Source: Microbacterium sp. EST19A (GTDB lineage Bacteria; Actinomycetota; Actinomycetes; Actinomycetales; Microbacteriaceae). From it: DNA of 64,000 nt. This document shows positions 44,966 to 54,081 of the stretch, in pieces; positions within the stretch are counted from its first letter, which is position 1; the number at the start of each line of letters is the position of its first letter. A program made the translations under genes and the position numbers. The notes beneath the pieces were generated by a model. It saw only the letters and a list, made by a program, of their open reading frames with translations. It was not told where the DNA came from and made no database searches. The stretch lies in contig NZ_JAHXYZ010000001.1 of assembly GCF_019969685.1 (NCBI RefSeq), positions 1,949,966-2,013,965 on the forward strand, written 5' to 3'.

Positions 44966-45921
44966 TGCAGCTCCGCCCCGGCATCCACCGGATCCAAGCG
45001 CCGCTCGGCGAGCGCTTCATCGCGATGTACCTGCTGACCGGTCCCGACGGCGCGCTGCTGTTCGACACCGGGGTCGCCGACTCGGTGCCCGGCACCCTGC
45101 TGCCGTACCTCGACGAGATCGGCTTCGATCCGGCCGGCATCCGCTGGGTGATCAGCTCGCACTGCGACTTCGACCACACCGGCGGCAACGCGGCGCTCGC
45201 CGCGGTCGCGCCGCACGCCGAGTTCCTCGCCGGTCGCGCCGACGTGCCCATGACCGAAGACGTCGAGCTGCTCATCTCCGGGCGCTACGGCGAGTTCGCC
45301 GCCCGCGACCGCTTCGACGATCCGCCCGAGACCACGGCCGAGGTGCGCCGCTCGACCGGGCTCGTCGCCGTGACCCGTGCCCTCGACGGCGGCGAGACGT
45401 TCGACCTCGGCGACCGCACGATCGAGGTGCTGTCGGTGCCGGGGCATTCGCCCGGTCACCTCGCGCTGCGGGATGCCGTGAACGACACGCTCCTCATCTC
45501 CGACGCGGTGCTCGGCGAGACCGTGCCGACGGCCGACGGCCGGGCCGCCTTCCCGCCGACCTACCGCGACACGGTCGCCTATGTCGACAGCATCCGGCGC
45601 CTGCAGGCGTTCGACGCCGACCTGCTGCTCACCGCCCATTACCCGGTGTACGAGGGGGCGGGTGTCGGTGTGTTCCTCGACGGCTCGCTCGCCTACACCG
45701 AGCGCGTCGATCGAGTGATCGCGGAGGTGCTCGCCTCGGGGGAGGCGTGCACCTCCCTCGAGCTCGTCCGGCGCGCGGCCGCCGACCTCGGGCCCTGGTC
45801 TGAGGCGGCGGCCGAGTACCTCATCTTCCCGATGACCGGCAACCTCGAGCGCCTCGTGCAACAGGGACGGGTCGTCGAGGGCGAGCGAGACGGCATCCGC
45901 ACCTGGCGGTGGACCGCGTGA
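44965..45921 (+). CDS. Metallo-beta-lactamase fold hydrolase
   Basis: 318 residues, overlapping the dehydratase stop by one base. The metal motif is SHCDFDHTGG, that is His-x-Asp-x-Asp-His, where the second His of the usual HxHxDH is replaced by Asp. Further ligands are in VPGHSPGHLAL and ISDAVLGE. A C-terminal winged-helix-like part ends GERDGIRTWRWTA. In this pathway a lactonase would open the aldonolactone; such activity is known for some MBL proteins and would fit, but is an inference. Confidence 0.85.
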   Translation: MQLRPGIHRIQAPLGERFIAMYLLTGPDGALLFDTGVADSVPGTLLPYLDEIGFDPAGIRWVISSHCDFDHTGGNAALAAVAPHAEFLAGRADVPMTEDVELLISGRYGEFAARDRFDDPPETTAEVRRSTGLVAVTRALDGGETFDLGDRTIEVLSVPGHSPGHLALRDAVNDTLLISDAVLGETVPTADGRAAFPPTYRDTVAYVDSIRRLQAFDADLLLTAHYPVYEGAGVGVFLDGSLAYTERVDRVIAEVLASGEACTSLELVRRAAADLGPWSEAAAEYLIFPMTGNLERLVQQGRVVEGERDGIRTWRWTA

Positions 45922-47000
45922 CGAGCGCCGACGTGACGAGCACCGACGTGGCGAAGAAGAAGGTGCGCCTCGGCGCGATCGGCGCCGGCTGGTGGGCGAC
46001 GAGCAACCACTTCCCGCTCTTCGCCGCCCGTGACGATGTCGAACTCGTCGGCGTCTGCGGCAAGGGCGACGGTCTCGAGGCCATCCGCTCGACCTTCGGC
46101 TTCGGGTTCGCGACCGAGGATGCGACGGAACTGCTGGATGCCGACATCGACGCGGTCGTGATCTCGACCCCGCACGACCTGCACCACCCCCTCGCCGCCC
46201 AGGCATTGGAGCGCGGCCTTCACGTCCTGTGCGAGAAGCCGATGACGCTGCATGCCGACGAGGCCTGGGACCTGGCCGCGCGGGCCGAGCAGGCCGGCAC
46301 GGTCTTCCTCGTGCCGTACGGCTGGAACTACAAGCCGTTCACGGTCGCCGCCAAGCGGATGCTCGAGGCCGGGGCGATCGGCGAGATCCAGTACGCGATG
46401 TGCCACATGGCCTCGCCGACCCGCGGGCTCTTCGGCACCGACCCGTCGCACATGCTCGAGCGCTGGAACTCCGACACCGCACCCGACCCGCGCACCTGGT
46501 CGAGCCCGGAGAAGGGCGGCGGCTACGCCCACGGGCAGATCACGCACTCGTCCGCCCTGCTGTTCTGGCTCACCGGTCTTCGCGCCTCCTCGGTCGCGGG
46601 GCGGGTGATCACGGCGGGTGCGCCGGTCGACCTGTTCGACGCCGGCGTCATCCGCTTCGACAACGGCGCGATCGGCTCGCTGTCCGGCGCCGCCACCCTC
46701 GCCGACGGCGACAAGTACCAGGTCGACATCCGCCTGTTCGGCACCGAGGGCGTGCTGATGATCGACGTCGAGCGCGAGCGGGTCACGCTCAGCCGCTACG
46801 ACGGGCGCCGCGAAGAGGTCGCGATCGCCGAGGGCGAGGGCGAATACGAGTGCCTCGTGCCGCCCGCGCGCTTCATCGAGCTGATCACCGGCGAGAGTCG
46901 CGAGAACAACTCCGACGTCACGGTCGCCGCCCGCTCGGTCGAGCTCATCGACGCGCTGCTGCGGTCCTCCGCGGCGGGCGGCGTCGACACCCCCGTCTGA
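45918..47000 (+). CDS. Gfo/Idh/MocA family dehydrogenase
   Basis: About 360 residues; GTG 45918 overlaps the previous stop as GTGA and is preferred over GTG 45909. The Rossmann motif is RLGAIGAGWWATSNHFPLF, followed by CEKPMTLHADEA with the conserved Glu-Lys-Pro. The C-terminal beta-sheet domain has GGGYAHGQITHSSALLFWL. These NAD(P)-dependent enzymes oxidise cyclic sugars or inositols. In this operon it may oxidise the incoming aldose or a keto sugar. Confidence 0.9.
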   Translation: MTSADVTSTDVAKKKVRLGAIGAGWWATSNHFPLFAARDDVELVGVCGKGDGLEAIRSTFGFGFATEDATELLDADIDAVVISTPHDLHHPLAAQALERGLHVLCEKPMTLHADEAWDLAARAEQAGTVFLVPYGWNYKPFTVAAKRMLEAGAIGEIQYAMCHMASPTRGLFGTDPSHMLERWNSDTAPDPRTWSSPEKGGGYAHGQITHSSALLFWLTGLRASSVAGRVITAGAPVDLFDAGVIRFDNGAIGSLSGAATLADGDKYQVDIRLFGTEGVLMIDVERERVTLSRYDGRREEVAIAEGEGEYECLVPPARFIELITGESRENNSDVTVAARSVELIDALLRSSAAGGVDTPV

Positions 47001-47023
47001 ATCCCCCGCACCCGAGGTAGGTC

Positions 47024-48250
47024 ATGTCTGAAACTCCCCGCAGCATCCTCGACGGCTATCGCGTCATCGACTGCTCGATCGCGATGGCCGGTCCGTTCGC
47101 CGCGCAGCGGCTCGGCGATCTCGGTGCCGACGTGATCAAGGTCGAGCCGACCGCCGGCGAATGGCAGCGCTTCGCGGCGGCGGGCGGCGCGAAGGGCAAC
47201 GAGATCAACGTCTCGTTCCTCTCGCTCAACCGCAACAAGCGGTCGCTCGCCGTCGACCTGAAGTCGGATGCCGGACGCGAGGTCGTGCGCGACCTGATCG
47301 CGGGGGCCGACGTCTTCCTGCAGAACTACCGTCCGGGCGTCGCCGCGCGCCTCGGCCTCGACTACGAATCGCTCGCCGCGATCAACCCGTCACTGGTCTA
47401 CGTCTCGATGTCGGGCTACGGCGAGGACGGCCCCTACAAGGATCGTCCGGGGCAGGACCTCATCCTGCAGGCCATGAGCGGAGCGATGCTCTCGGCCGGC
47501 CGCGAGGGCGAGCCGCCGTCTCCCGCCGGGCAGTATCTGGCGGATGCCGTCACCGCCTCGACCGCGTTCGAAGCGGTGCTGGCGGCGCTGCTGCACCGCG
47601 AGCGCACCGGGGAGGGGCAGCTCGTCACGGTCAACATGCTCGACGCGCTCACGACCCTGCAGATGCAGGAGCTCAGCGTGTACACGGTCGGCGGCGTGCC
47701 GCAGAAGCGCGGCGCCGAGCCCAACGCGCACGTCTACATCCGCGCCCCCTACGGCATCTTCGCGACCACCGACGGCTACCTGGCGCTCGGTTTCGCCGAC
47801 CTGGAGAAGCTGGGCGAGGTGCTGGACGAGCCGTCGTTCCGCGGCCTCGACGCCGAGGAGCACGGATGGACGCACCGCGACGAGCTCTACGCCACGGTCG
47901 CGAAGCACCTGCGCGAGCAGAGCACGCAGCACTGGCTCGACACGCTGCTCCCCGCCGGCATGTGGGTCGGCCCGGTGTACGGCTACGAAGACCTCGTGAA
48001 CGACCCGCAGATCATCCACAACGGCACCTTCGTCGAGTACGACCACCCCACCGAGGGCCACATCAAGACGCCCGGGTTCCCGTACAGGTTCGCGAAGACG
48101 CCCGCCCGCATCGACCGCGGGGCCCCGCTGACCGGCGAGCACACGGCCGAGATCCTCGCCGAGCTCGGCGTCTCGCCCGAGCGCACGCAGGAGCTGCTGG
48201 ATTCGGGTGCTGTCGCGCAGACCGCGGTGCCGGTGGCGGTGCCTTCATGA
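47024..48250 (+). CDS. CaiB/BaiF family CoA transferase
   Basis: 408 residues. Family hallmarks: ILDGYRVIDCSIAMAGPFAA, RLGDLGADVIKVEPTAGEWQ, NRNKRSLAVDLKS, GADVFLQNYRPGVAARLGLD with the catalytic Asp region, and YVSMSGYGEDGP. Family III transferases move CoA between acids such as formate, oxalate, succinate or carnitine derivatives. This step does not belong to a known aldonate oxidation pathway, so the operon may also activate an acid side product. It overlaps the next gene by 4 bp. Confidence 0.93.
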   Translation: MSETPRSILDGYRVIDCSIAMAGPFAAQRLGDLGADVIKVEPTAGEWQRFAAAGGAKGNEINVSFLSLNRNKRSLAVDLKSDAGREVVRDLIAGADVFLQNYRPGVAARLGLDYESLAAINPSLVYVSMSGYGEDGPYKDRPGQDLILQAMSGAMLSAGREGEPPSPAGQYLADAVTASTAFEAVLAALLHRERTGEGQLVTVNMLDALTTLQMQELSVYTVGGVPQKRGAEPNAHVYIRAPYGIFATTDGYLALGFADLEKLGEVLDEPSFRGLDAEEHGWTHRDELYATVAKHLREQSTQHWLDTLLPAGMWVGPVYGYEDLVNDPQIIHNGTFVEYDHPTEGHIKTPGFPYRFAKTPARIDRGAPLTGEHTAEILAELGVSPERTQELLDSGAVAQTAVPVAVPS

Positions 48251-49368
48251 CCGACTTCGTCGGCCTGACCTGGGATCACCCGCGCGGGCGCAACGCGCTC
48301 GAGGCGGCATCCGGTGATCTCGGCGACGGCGACACCGTGCGGTGGGAGGTGCAGTCGCTCGAGGGGTTCGAGTCCGCGCCGATCGACGAGCTCGCCCGTC
48401 GCTACGACCTGCTCGTGCTGGATCATCCGCATCTCGGCGATGCGCTGGCGAGCGACAGCATCCGTCCGCTCGACGAGCTCTTCGACGAGGCGCAGCTGCG
48501 CGCCTGGTCGGATGCCGCGGTCGGTCCGAGCATCGCCTCGTACCGGCTCGACGGGCGACTCTGGGCACTGCCGCTGGATGCCGCGACGCAGGTCTCGGTG
48601 CGCCGGCGCGATCTCGTGCTCGACGCACCGCAGAGCTGGGACGACGCGTTGGCGCTGGCCGAGCGCGGCCTCGTCGCGACGAGCCTCGCCGGTCCGCACG
48701 CGTTCCTCTCGCTGTGCTCGATCGCGGTGTCGCTCGGCGACGATCCGGGGCGGGGAGGGTCGTTTTTCGATCGCGACATCGCGCTGGCCGCGCTCGATCT
48801 GCTCACCCGGCTCTCGGCGCGTGCGCCCGCGGGCACCGAGCTGCTGAACCCGATCGGCCTGCTCGACCGCATGCGGGATCAGGGCGACATCGGCTACATC
48901 CCGCTGGTCTACGGCTACGTGAACTACAGCTCGCCGACGGTCGCGTTCGGGCCCGCACCGGCGTTGGAGGGCAGGATCGGATCGACCATCGGCGGCACCG
49001 GCATCGCGGTCACGCGCCGCTCCGAGCCGTCGCCCGCACTGCTCGCACACCTGCGGCATCTTCTCGCCGAGGAGACGCAGCGCGGCTTCATCCCTTCGCA
49101 CGACGGGCAGCCCGGGTTGCGGGCCGCGTGGACGGATGCCGCGGTCGACGCGGCCGCCCACGGCTTCTACTCGGGCACTCTCTCGACCATCGAGGCGGCG
49201 TGGGTGCGGCCGCGGGTCGCCGGGTACATCCCCTTCCAGTCCGCAGCATCCGCTCTCGTGCGTGCGGCCGTCGCCGGGCAGCGGGATGCCGGGGGCGTGC
49301 TCGACGAGATCGAGGAGCGCGTCGCTCCGCTGCTGACCACCGACCGCCTCGAGGAGGTACGACCATGA
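48247..49368 (+). CDS. Binding-protein-like protein without signal peptide
   Basis: 373 residues from MTDFVGLTWDHPRGRNALEA. The fold resembles an ABC solute-binding protein (RYDLLVLDHPHLGDALASDS, RLDGRLWALPLDAATQVSVR, APQSWDDALALAERG, and a Trp-rich region around FYSGTLSTIEAAWV), but no secretion signal or lipobox is present, so it is likely cytosolic. It is locked between CaiB and enoyl-CoA hydratase genes with 4-bp overlaps at both ends. I cannot name a function; a cytosolic ligand sensor or recruited enzyme is possible. Confidence 0.75.
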   Translation: MTDFVGLTWDHPRGRNALEAASGDLGDGDTVRWEVQSLEGFESAPIDELARRYDLLVLDHPHLGDALASDSIRPLDELFDEAQLRAWSDAAVGPSIASYRLDGRLWALPLDAATQVSVRRRDLVLDAPQSWDDALALAERGLVATSLAGPHAFLSLCSIAVSLGDDPGRGGSFFDRDIALAALDLLTRLSARAPAGTELLNPIGLLDRMRDQGDIGYIPLVYGYVNYSSPTVAFGPAPALEGRIGSTIGGTGIAVTRRSEPSPALLAHLRHLLAEETQRGFIPSHDGQPGLRAAWTDAAVDAAAHGFYSGTLSTIEAAWVRPRVAGYIPFQSAASALVRAAVAGQRDAGGVLDEIEERVAPLLTTDRLEEVRP

Positions 49369-50135
49369 CCGAGGAACTCATCGTCGTCGCGCGTCAGGGC
49401 CACGTCGCGACCGTGCGGCTGAACCGACCCCAGAAGCTCAACGCCGTCACGCAGGACATGAGCGATCAGCTCGTGCGCATCGTGCGAGCGCTGAACGACG
49501 ACGCGGAGGTGCGGGCCGTCGTCTACACCGGCACGGGTCGCGCGTTCAGCGCCGGCAGCGACATCTCGACGCTCGACCAGTACGAGACGCCGTGGGAGTT
49601 CCGCAACCGGCGCGACTACTGCGACGCCCTGCGTGAGCTCCGCAAGCCCGTGATCGCGGCGATCAACGGCTACGCGTTCGGGGGAGGGCTCGAGGCCTCG
49701 CTGACCTGCGACATCCGCATCGCCGCCGACACCGCGAGCTTCGCCGCTCCCGAGATCAAGCTCGGGTGGATCGGCGGGGGCGGCATGTCGGTGCTGCTCG
49801 CGAACTCGATCGGTGCGAGCAACGCCGCGCTGATGCTGCTGACCGGCGATCCGATCGACGCGCAGCGTGCGCTCGCGTGGGGTCTGATCAGCGAGGTGGT
49901 CCCGGCCGACGCCCTTCTCGAACGGGCGCAGGAGCTGGCGGCCACGATCGCCTCGCGTCCGCCGATCGCCGCCGAGACGGCCAAGGCGAACCTGCGGGCG
50001 GCGTTCAACCTGCCCCAGGACCAGGCCATCGCGTACGAGCGCGAGATGCAGGGCATCACCTTCGCCACCGAAGACGCTGCCGAGGGGCGTGCGGCCTTCG
50101 CCGAGAAGCGGCCCGGCGTCTTCCACCGGCGCTGA
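49365..50135 (+). CDS. Enoyl-CoA hydratase/isomerase family protein
   Basis: 256 residues with a strong GAGGAGGT site. The crotonase fold shows LNRPQKLNAVTQDM, the oxyanion-hole motif GTGRAFSAGSDIS and INGYAFGGGLEASLTCDIRI, then FAAPEIKLGWIGGGGMSVLL. Members hydrate, isomerise or cleave CoA thioesters. With the CaiB gene it forms a CoA-dependent branch in an operon otherwise for free acids. Ends the first half of the operon; a 150-bp gap with inverted repeats follows. Confidence 0.92.
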   Translation: MTEELIVVARQGHVATVRLNRPQKLNAVTQDMSDQLVRIVRALNDDAEVRAVVYTGTGRAFSAGSDISTLDQYETPWEFRNRRDYCDALRELRKPVIAAINGYAFGGGLEASLTCDIRIAADTASFAAPEIKLGWIGGGGMSVLLANSIGASNAALMLLTGDPIDAQRALAWGLISEVVPADALLERAQELAATIASRPPIAAETAKANLRAAFNLPQDQAIAYEREMQGITFATEDAAEGRAAFAEKRPGVFHRR

Positions 50136-50172
50136 TGCGGGGCTCTCTCTTCTCGCCGGATCAGGCGAACAC

Positions 50173-50236
50173 GCGGAATCAGGCGGAAACTCCAGAGATC
50201 GGCCTGATTCCGCGCGATGCCCTGATTCCGCGCGAT
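50173..50236. repeat. Inverted and direct repeats in the operon gap
   Basis: GCGGAATCAGGC and GCCTGATTCCGC form a 12-bp dyad, and CCTGATTCCGCGCGAT occurs twice in direct orientation. The element fills the only long gap in the catabolic operon and may terminate or stabilise mRNA. Confidence 0.7.
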
Positions 50237-50285
50237 CCCTTGCTCCCGCGGGTGCACCAGACTAGACGAATCACCAGGAGCTGCC

Positions 50286-51464
50286 ATGACTGATCCCTTC
50301 ACCGACGTCCTCCCGACGGATGCCGCCGACGCGCTGCTCGTCGGACGCGTCCAGCTGCCCGAGGGTCCGAGCGTGGTGGTGCTCCGCGAGGGCCGGCTGC
50401 AGGATCTGTCGGCGACCTTCCCGACCATGGCCGCGCTGACCGAGACGGCCGACCCGGCATCCGCCGTGCGCGCGGCCGACGGCCCCGTCATCGGATCGTT
50501 CGACGAGGTCTGGGCGAACACCGCCCCCGACACCCGCGACGACACGCGGCCGTGGTTGCTGTCGCCGATCGACCTGCAGGTCGTCAAGGCGTCGGGAGTC
50601 ACGTTCCCGGTGTCGATGCTCGAGCGCCTCATCGAGGAGAAGGCGCGGGGAGAGGCCGAGTCGGCCGACGGCATCCGCGCCACGATCGTCGACGCGCTGG
50701 GCGGCGACATCCGCGACCTGGTTCCCGGGTCGCCCGAGGCCGCGCGCCTCAAGCAGGTGCTCATCGCGGCGGGCCTGTGGAGCCAGTACCTCGAGGTCGG
50801 GATCGGGCCGGATGCCGAGATCTTCACCAAGGCCCCCGTGCTGGCCACGGTCGGAGCAGGCTCCGATGTCGGTGTGCTGGCCGAGTCGAAGTGGAACAAC
50901 CCCGAGCCCGAGGTCGTGCTGGTCGTCGCCTCGAACGGCGACATCGTCGGTGCCATGCTCGGCAACGACGTCAACCTCCGAGACATCGAGGGGCGCTCCG
51001 CGCTGCTGCTCGGACGGGCGAAGGACAACAACGCCTCGGCATCCGTCGGTCCGCTCATCCGCCTGTTCGACGACGGATTCGGGCTCGACGACGTGCGATC
51101 CGAGACCGTCACGCTCTCGGTCGACGGCGATGACGGCTTCCGCATGAAGGCGTCGTCGCACATGGCGCAGATCAGCCGCGACCCCGCCGACCTCGCCCAG
51201 CAGGCCAGCGGCGCGCACCATGCCTATCCCGACGGCTTCGTGCTGTACCTGGGCACGATGTTCGCCCCCACCGACGACCGCGATGAGGTGGGCCACGGCT
51301 TCACGCATCACCTCGGCGACGTCGTGCGCATCGCCTCGCCGCGCCTCGGTGCGCTGGTGAACCGCGTGCAGCACAGCGAAGACCTCGCGCCGTGGAGCTT
51401 CGGCATCGGCGCGCTCCTGACCAACCTCGCTCAGCGGGGCCTGCTCGGAAGGACGAGTGCATGA
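50286..51464 (+). CDS. FAH-family dehydratase, XylX-like (2-keto-3-deoxy-pentonate dehydratase)
   Basis: 392 residues. The FAH fold is evident in AEIFTKAPVLATVGAGSDVG, SKWNNPEPEVVLVV, GNDVNLRDIEGRSALLLGRA, KDNNASASVGPLIRLFD and YPDGFVLYLGTMFAPTDDRD, with Glu/Asp metal ligands. This pattern is that of the XylX type, which turns 2-keto-3-deoxy-pentonates into 2-oxoglutarate semialdehyde in the Weimberg route. The next gene supplies the following step and overlaps it by 4 bp. Confidence 0.88.
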   Translation: MTDPFTDVLPTDAADALLVGRVQLPEGPSVVVLREGRLQDLSATFPTMAALTETADPASAVRAADGPVIGSFDEVWANTAPDTRDDTRPWLLSPIDLQVVKASGVTFPVSMLERLIEEKARGEAESADGIRATIVDALGGDIRDLVPGSPEAARLKQVLIAAGLWSQYLEVGIGPDAEIFTKAPVLATVGAGSDVGVLAESKWNNPEPEVVLVVASNGDIVGAMLGNDVNLRDIEGRSALLLGRAKDNNASASVGPLIRLFDDGFGLDDVRSETVTLSVDGDDGFRMKASSHMAQISRDPADLAQQASGAHHAYPDGFVLYLGTMFAPTDDRDEVGHGFTHHLGDVVRIASPRLGALVNRVQHSEDLAPWSFGIGALLTNLAQRGLLGRTSA

Positions 51465-52990
51465 CCACCCAGGACACGAAATTCTTGGCCACGACCGACC
51501 CCCGCACCGGCACGACGTCGGCCACCGACATCGAACCGACGGATGCCGCCGGCGTCGCAGCGCTCACCGAGGCAGCGGCATCCGCGTTCGCCGAGCTCCG
51601 CTCCCGTCCGCGGGCATGGCGGGCGGGCCTGCTGCGCGCGCTCGCCGACGGGCTCGAGGCCGACCGGGAGTCGCTCGTCGAGGCGGCGCTCTCCGAGACC
51701 GGGCTCCCCGCGGCGCGGCTGAACGGCGAGCTGTCGCGCAGCGCCTTCCAGTTCCGGCTGTTCGCGGATGCCGTCGACGAGGGCGGCTACCTCGAGGCGG
51801 TCATCGATCACGCCGGCGACACCCCGCTCGGCCCCGGCCCGGATGTGCGGCGCATGCTCGTGCCGATCGGGCCCGTCGCGGTCTTCGGCGCCAGCAACTT
51901 CCCGTTCGCGTTCTCGGTCGTCGGCGGCGACACCGCATCGGCGCTCGCCGCGGGCGGACCAGTCGTCATCAAGGCGCACAGCTCGCACCTGCTCACGTCG
52001 CAGCGTTCGTTCGCGTCGCTGTCGCGCGCGGCATCCGCCTACGGAGCGCCGGACGGAGCCCTCGGGATCGTCTACGGCCAGCAGGCCGGAGCGCTGCTCG
52101 TCGCCGACCCGCGCATCACGGCGGTCGGCTTCACCGGCTCGCTGTCGACCGGCAAGATCCTGCAGGGGATCATCGACGAGCGCGAGACGCCGATCCCGTT
52201 TTACGGCGAGCTGTCGAGCCTCAACCCGCTCGTGATCACGCCGGGCGCGGCGGCCGAGCGCACCGCCGCCATCGGCGAGGGCCTCTTCACCTCGGTGACC
52301 GGTTCGGCCGGGCAGCTCTGCACCAAGCCGGGTGTCGCGTTCGTGCCGGTGGGCGCCGAGGGTGACGCACTCGTCGCCGATGTGGTCGCTCGGGCTCAGG
52401 ATGCCGCGGCGCAGACGCTGTTGAACTCCCGCATCCATGGCGCGTTCGACGAGATCCGCACGCGCCTGATCGACGAGGGCGGGGCGCGCAGCCTCGTCGC
52501 GCCCCGTGCCGGAGAGGACGGGTTCTCTCTGACCCCGGCCGTGCTGGAGATCGATGCGAAGGACGTCACGCCCGCCGTCGCCGAAGAGGCGTTCGGTCCG
52601 CTCGTCGTCGTGATGCGGTACTCGACGGTGGGCGAGGTGCGTGATGCGCTGCAGGCGGTGCCGCACTCGCTCACGGCGACGATCCACTCGTCTCCGGACG
52701 AGACCGACGTGCGCGGAGAGCTGACGGATGCCGCCCGCGACCTGGTCGGCCGCATCGTCTACGACGGCTACCCGACGGGAGTGCGGGTGTCGTGGGGCAT
52801 GAACCACGGCGGTCCGTGGCCCGCCACGAACACGCAGCACACCTCGGTCGGGGTCACCGCGATCCGGCGGTTCCTGCGGCCGCTCGCCTGGCAGGACGCC
52901 CCGGTCGACGTGCTGCCCGAGGAACTGCGCGACGGCGTGGTCGACCTGCCGCGCCGGGTCGACGGCGTGCTGCAGCTCGCGGGGTCCTGA
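51461..52990 (+). CDS. Alpha-ketoglutaric semialdehyde dehydrogenase
   Basis: 509 residues. The aldehyde dehydrogenase core has PIGPVAVFGASNFPFAFSVV, the NADP-binding FTGSLSTGK, catalytic Glu in FYGELSSLNPLV, the nucleophile Cys in SAGQLCTKPGV, and EEAFGPLVVVMRY. The length and the GQLCTKPG context fit the KGSADH branch (AraE/XylA type). It oxidises 2-oxoglutarate semialdehyde to 2-oxoglutarate with NADP, feeding the TCA cycle. Last gene of the operon. Confidence 0.9.
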   Translation: MTTQDTKFLATTDPRTGTTSATDIEPTDAAGVAALTEAAASAFAELRSRPRAWRAGLLRALADGLEADRESLVEAALSETGLPAARLNGELSRSAFQFRLFADAVDEGGYLEAVIDHAGDTPLGPGPDVRRMLVPIGPVAVFGASNFPFAFSVVGGDTASALAAGGPVVIKAHSSHLLTSQRSFASLSRAASAYGAPDGALGIVYGQQAGALLVADPRITAVGFTGSLSTGKILQGIIDERETPIPFYGELSSLNPLVITPGAAAERTAAIGEGLFTSVTGSAGQLCTKPGVAFVPVGAEGDALVADVVARAQDAAAQTLLNSRIHGAFDEIRTRLIDEGGARSLVAPRAGEDGFSLTPAVLEIDAKDVTPAVAEEAFGPLVVVMRYSTVGEVRDALQAVPHSLTATIHSSPDETDVRGELTDAARDLVGRIVYDGYPTGVRVSWGMNHGGPWPATNTQHTSVGVTAIRRFLRPLAWQDAPVDVLPEELRDGVVDLPRRVDGVLQLAGS

Positions 52991-53004
52991 CGCGAGTCCT
53001 CCCC

Positions 53005-53036
53005 GGTCCCTGAGCGAGCGGTGCGAGACGAAGGGT
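53005..53036. repeat. Genus-type repeat GGTCCCTGAGCGAGCGG
   Basis: GGTCCCTGAGCGAGCGG followed by GCGAGACGAAGGGTC is a member of the same repeat class as the CCCTTCGACA-x-GCTCAGGG elements near 24 kb. It lies between the convergent dehydrogenase and reductase genes and may end transcription from both sides. Confidence 0.6.
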
Positions 53037-53055
53037 CTCCCACCTCGGCGCCGCC

Positions 53056-54036
53056 TCAGCCGAAAACGCCCTCCGGCAGAAGCCCGCGGGTGATCAGCGC
53101 GTCCCAGAGCCCGTCGTCGACGTCGGCCTCGAGCCGTGCGATCCCTTCCGCGACCTGGTTGCCGTCGCGGCATCCGAGCACCACGGACGAGACGGCCGGA
53201 TGCCGCAGGCTGAACTGCATGGCCGCGGTCGGCAGGTCGGTGCCGAACTCCTCGCAGACGTCGGCGATCGCGTTGGCCCGCGCGATCAGAGCGGCGGGCG
53301 CCGGCGCGTAGTCGTAGGTCGCGTCCGGAGCGACGCGGGGTCGCGCGAGCAGTCCCGAGTTGTACACGCCGACGTTGACGACGCCGACGCCGTGCGCGAG
53401 CGCGGCGGGCAGGAGGTCGGCGAGGGCGGGCTGCTCGAGCAGGGTGTACCGCCCGGCGAGCATGACCACGTCGATGTCGGTCTCGCGGACGAACCGCGCC
53501 GGCAGGGCGGACTGGTTCATGCCGACGCCGATCGCCGCGACGACGCCCTGGTCGCGCAGCTCGATCAGCGCGCCGATCCCCTCGGTGGAGGCCTGGTCCC
53601 AGTGCTCGTCGGGGTCGTGCAGGTAGACGATGTCGAGGCGGTCGACGCCCAGACGCTCCAGGCTCGCGTCGACGCCGCGCAGAATCGCGTCGCGGGAGAA
53701 GTCGAACTCCCGGCGGAAGGCGGCGGGCACCGCGAACCCGCCGTCGTCGAGCTGTCCGTCGGCGTGCGGTTGCGGCACCAGCGTGCGCCCGGCCTTGGTC
53801 GACAGCACGAACTCGTCGCGCGGGCGGTCGGCGAGCAGTGCGCCGAGGCGCTGTTCCGAGTAGCCGAGGCCGTAGTGCGGGGCGGTGTCGAACAGCCGAG
53901 AGCCGCGGTCCCAGGCGGTGTCGACGGCTGAGCGCGCCTGCTCGTCGGTGGTGATCCGGCCGAGGTTCCCGAGCTGGGCGCCGCCGAGGCCGAAGCGGGT
54001 GAGGGGTGTTCCGGTGCGGAGCCGGGCCACCGGCAT
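53056..54036 (-). CDS. Aldo/keto reductase, D-threo-aldose (L-fucose) 1-dehydrogenase-like
   Basis: About 326 residues from MPVARLRTGTPLTRFGLGGA; an upstream in-frame ATG would add 16 or more residues (MFDYRGRVHHHERSER). The AKR catalytic set is seen in DTAPHYGLGYSEQRLG, STKAGRTL and VYLHDPDEHWD. The combination resembles the aldose dehydrogenases that oxidise L-fucose, D-arabinose and related sugars to lactones. It would supply the first step of the nearby sugar-acid pathway. The possible FadR operator upstream links it to that regulon. Confidence 0.87.
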   Translation of the reverse strand: MPVARLRTGTPLTRFGLGGAQLGNLGRITTDEQARSAVDTAWDRGSRLFDTAPHYGLGYSEQRLGALLADRPRDEFVLSTKAGRTLVPQPHADGQLDDGGFAVPAAFRREFDFSRDAILRGVDASLERLGVDRLDIVYLHDPDEHWDQASTEGIGALIELRDQGVVAAIGVGMNQSALPARFVRETDIDVVMLAGRYTLLEQPALADLLPAALAHGVGVVNVGVYNSGLLARPRVAPDATYDYAPAPAALIARANAIADVCEEFGTDLPTAAMQFSLRHPAVSSVVLGCRDGNQVAEGIARLEADVDDGLWDALITRGLLPEGVFG

Positions 54037-54081
54037 CCGCTCTGATCGCTCGTGGTGGTGCACCCTCCCACGGTAGTCAAA

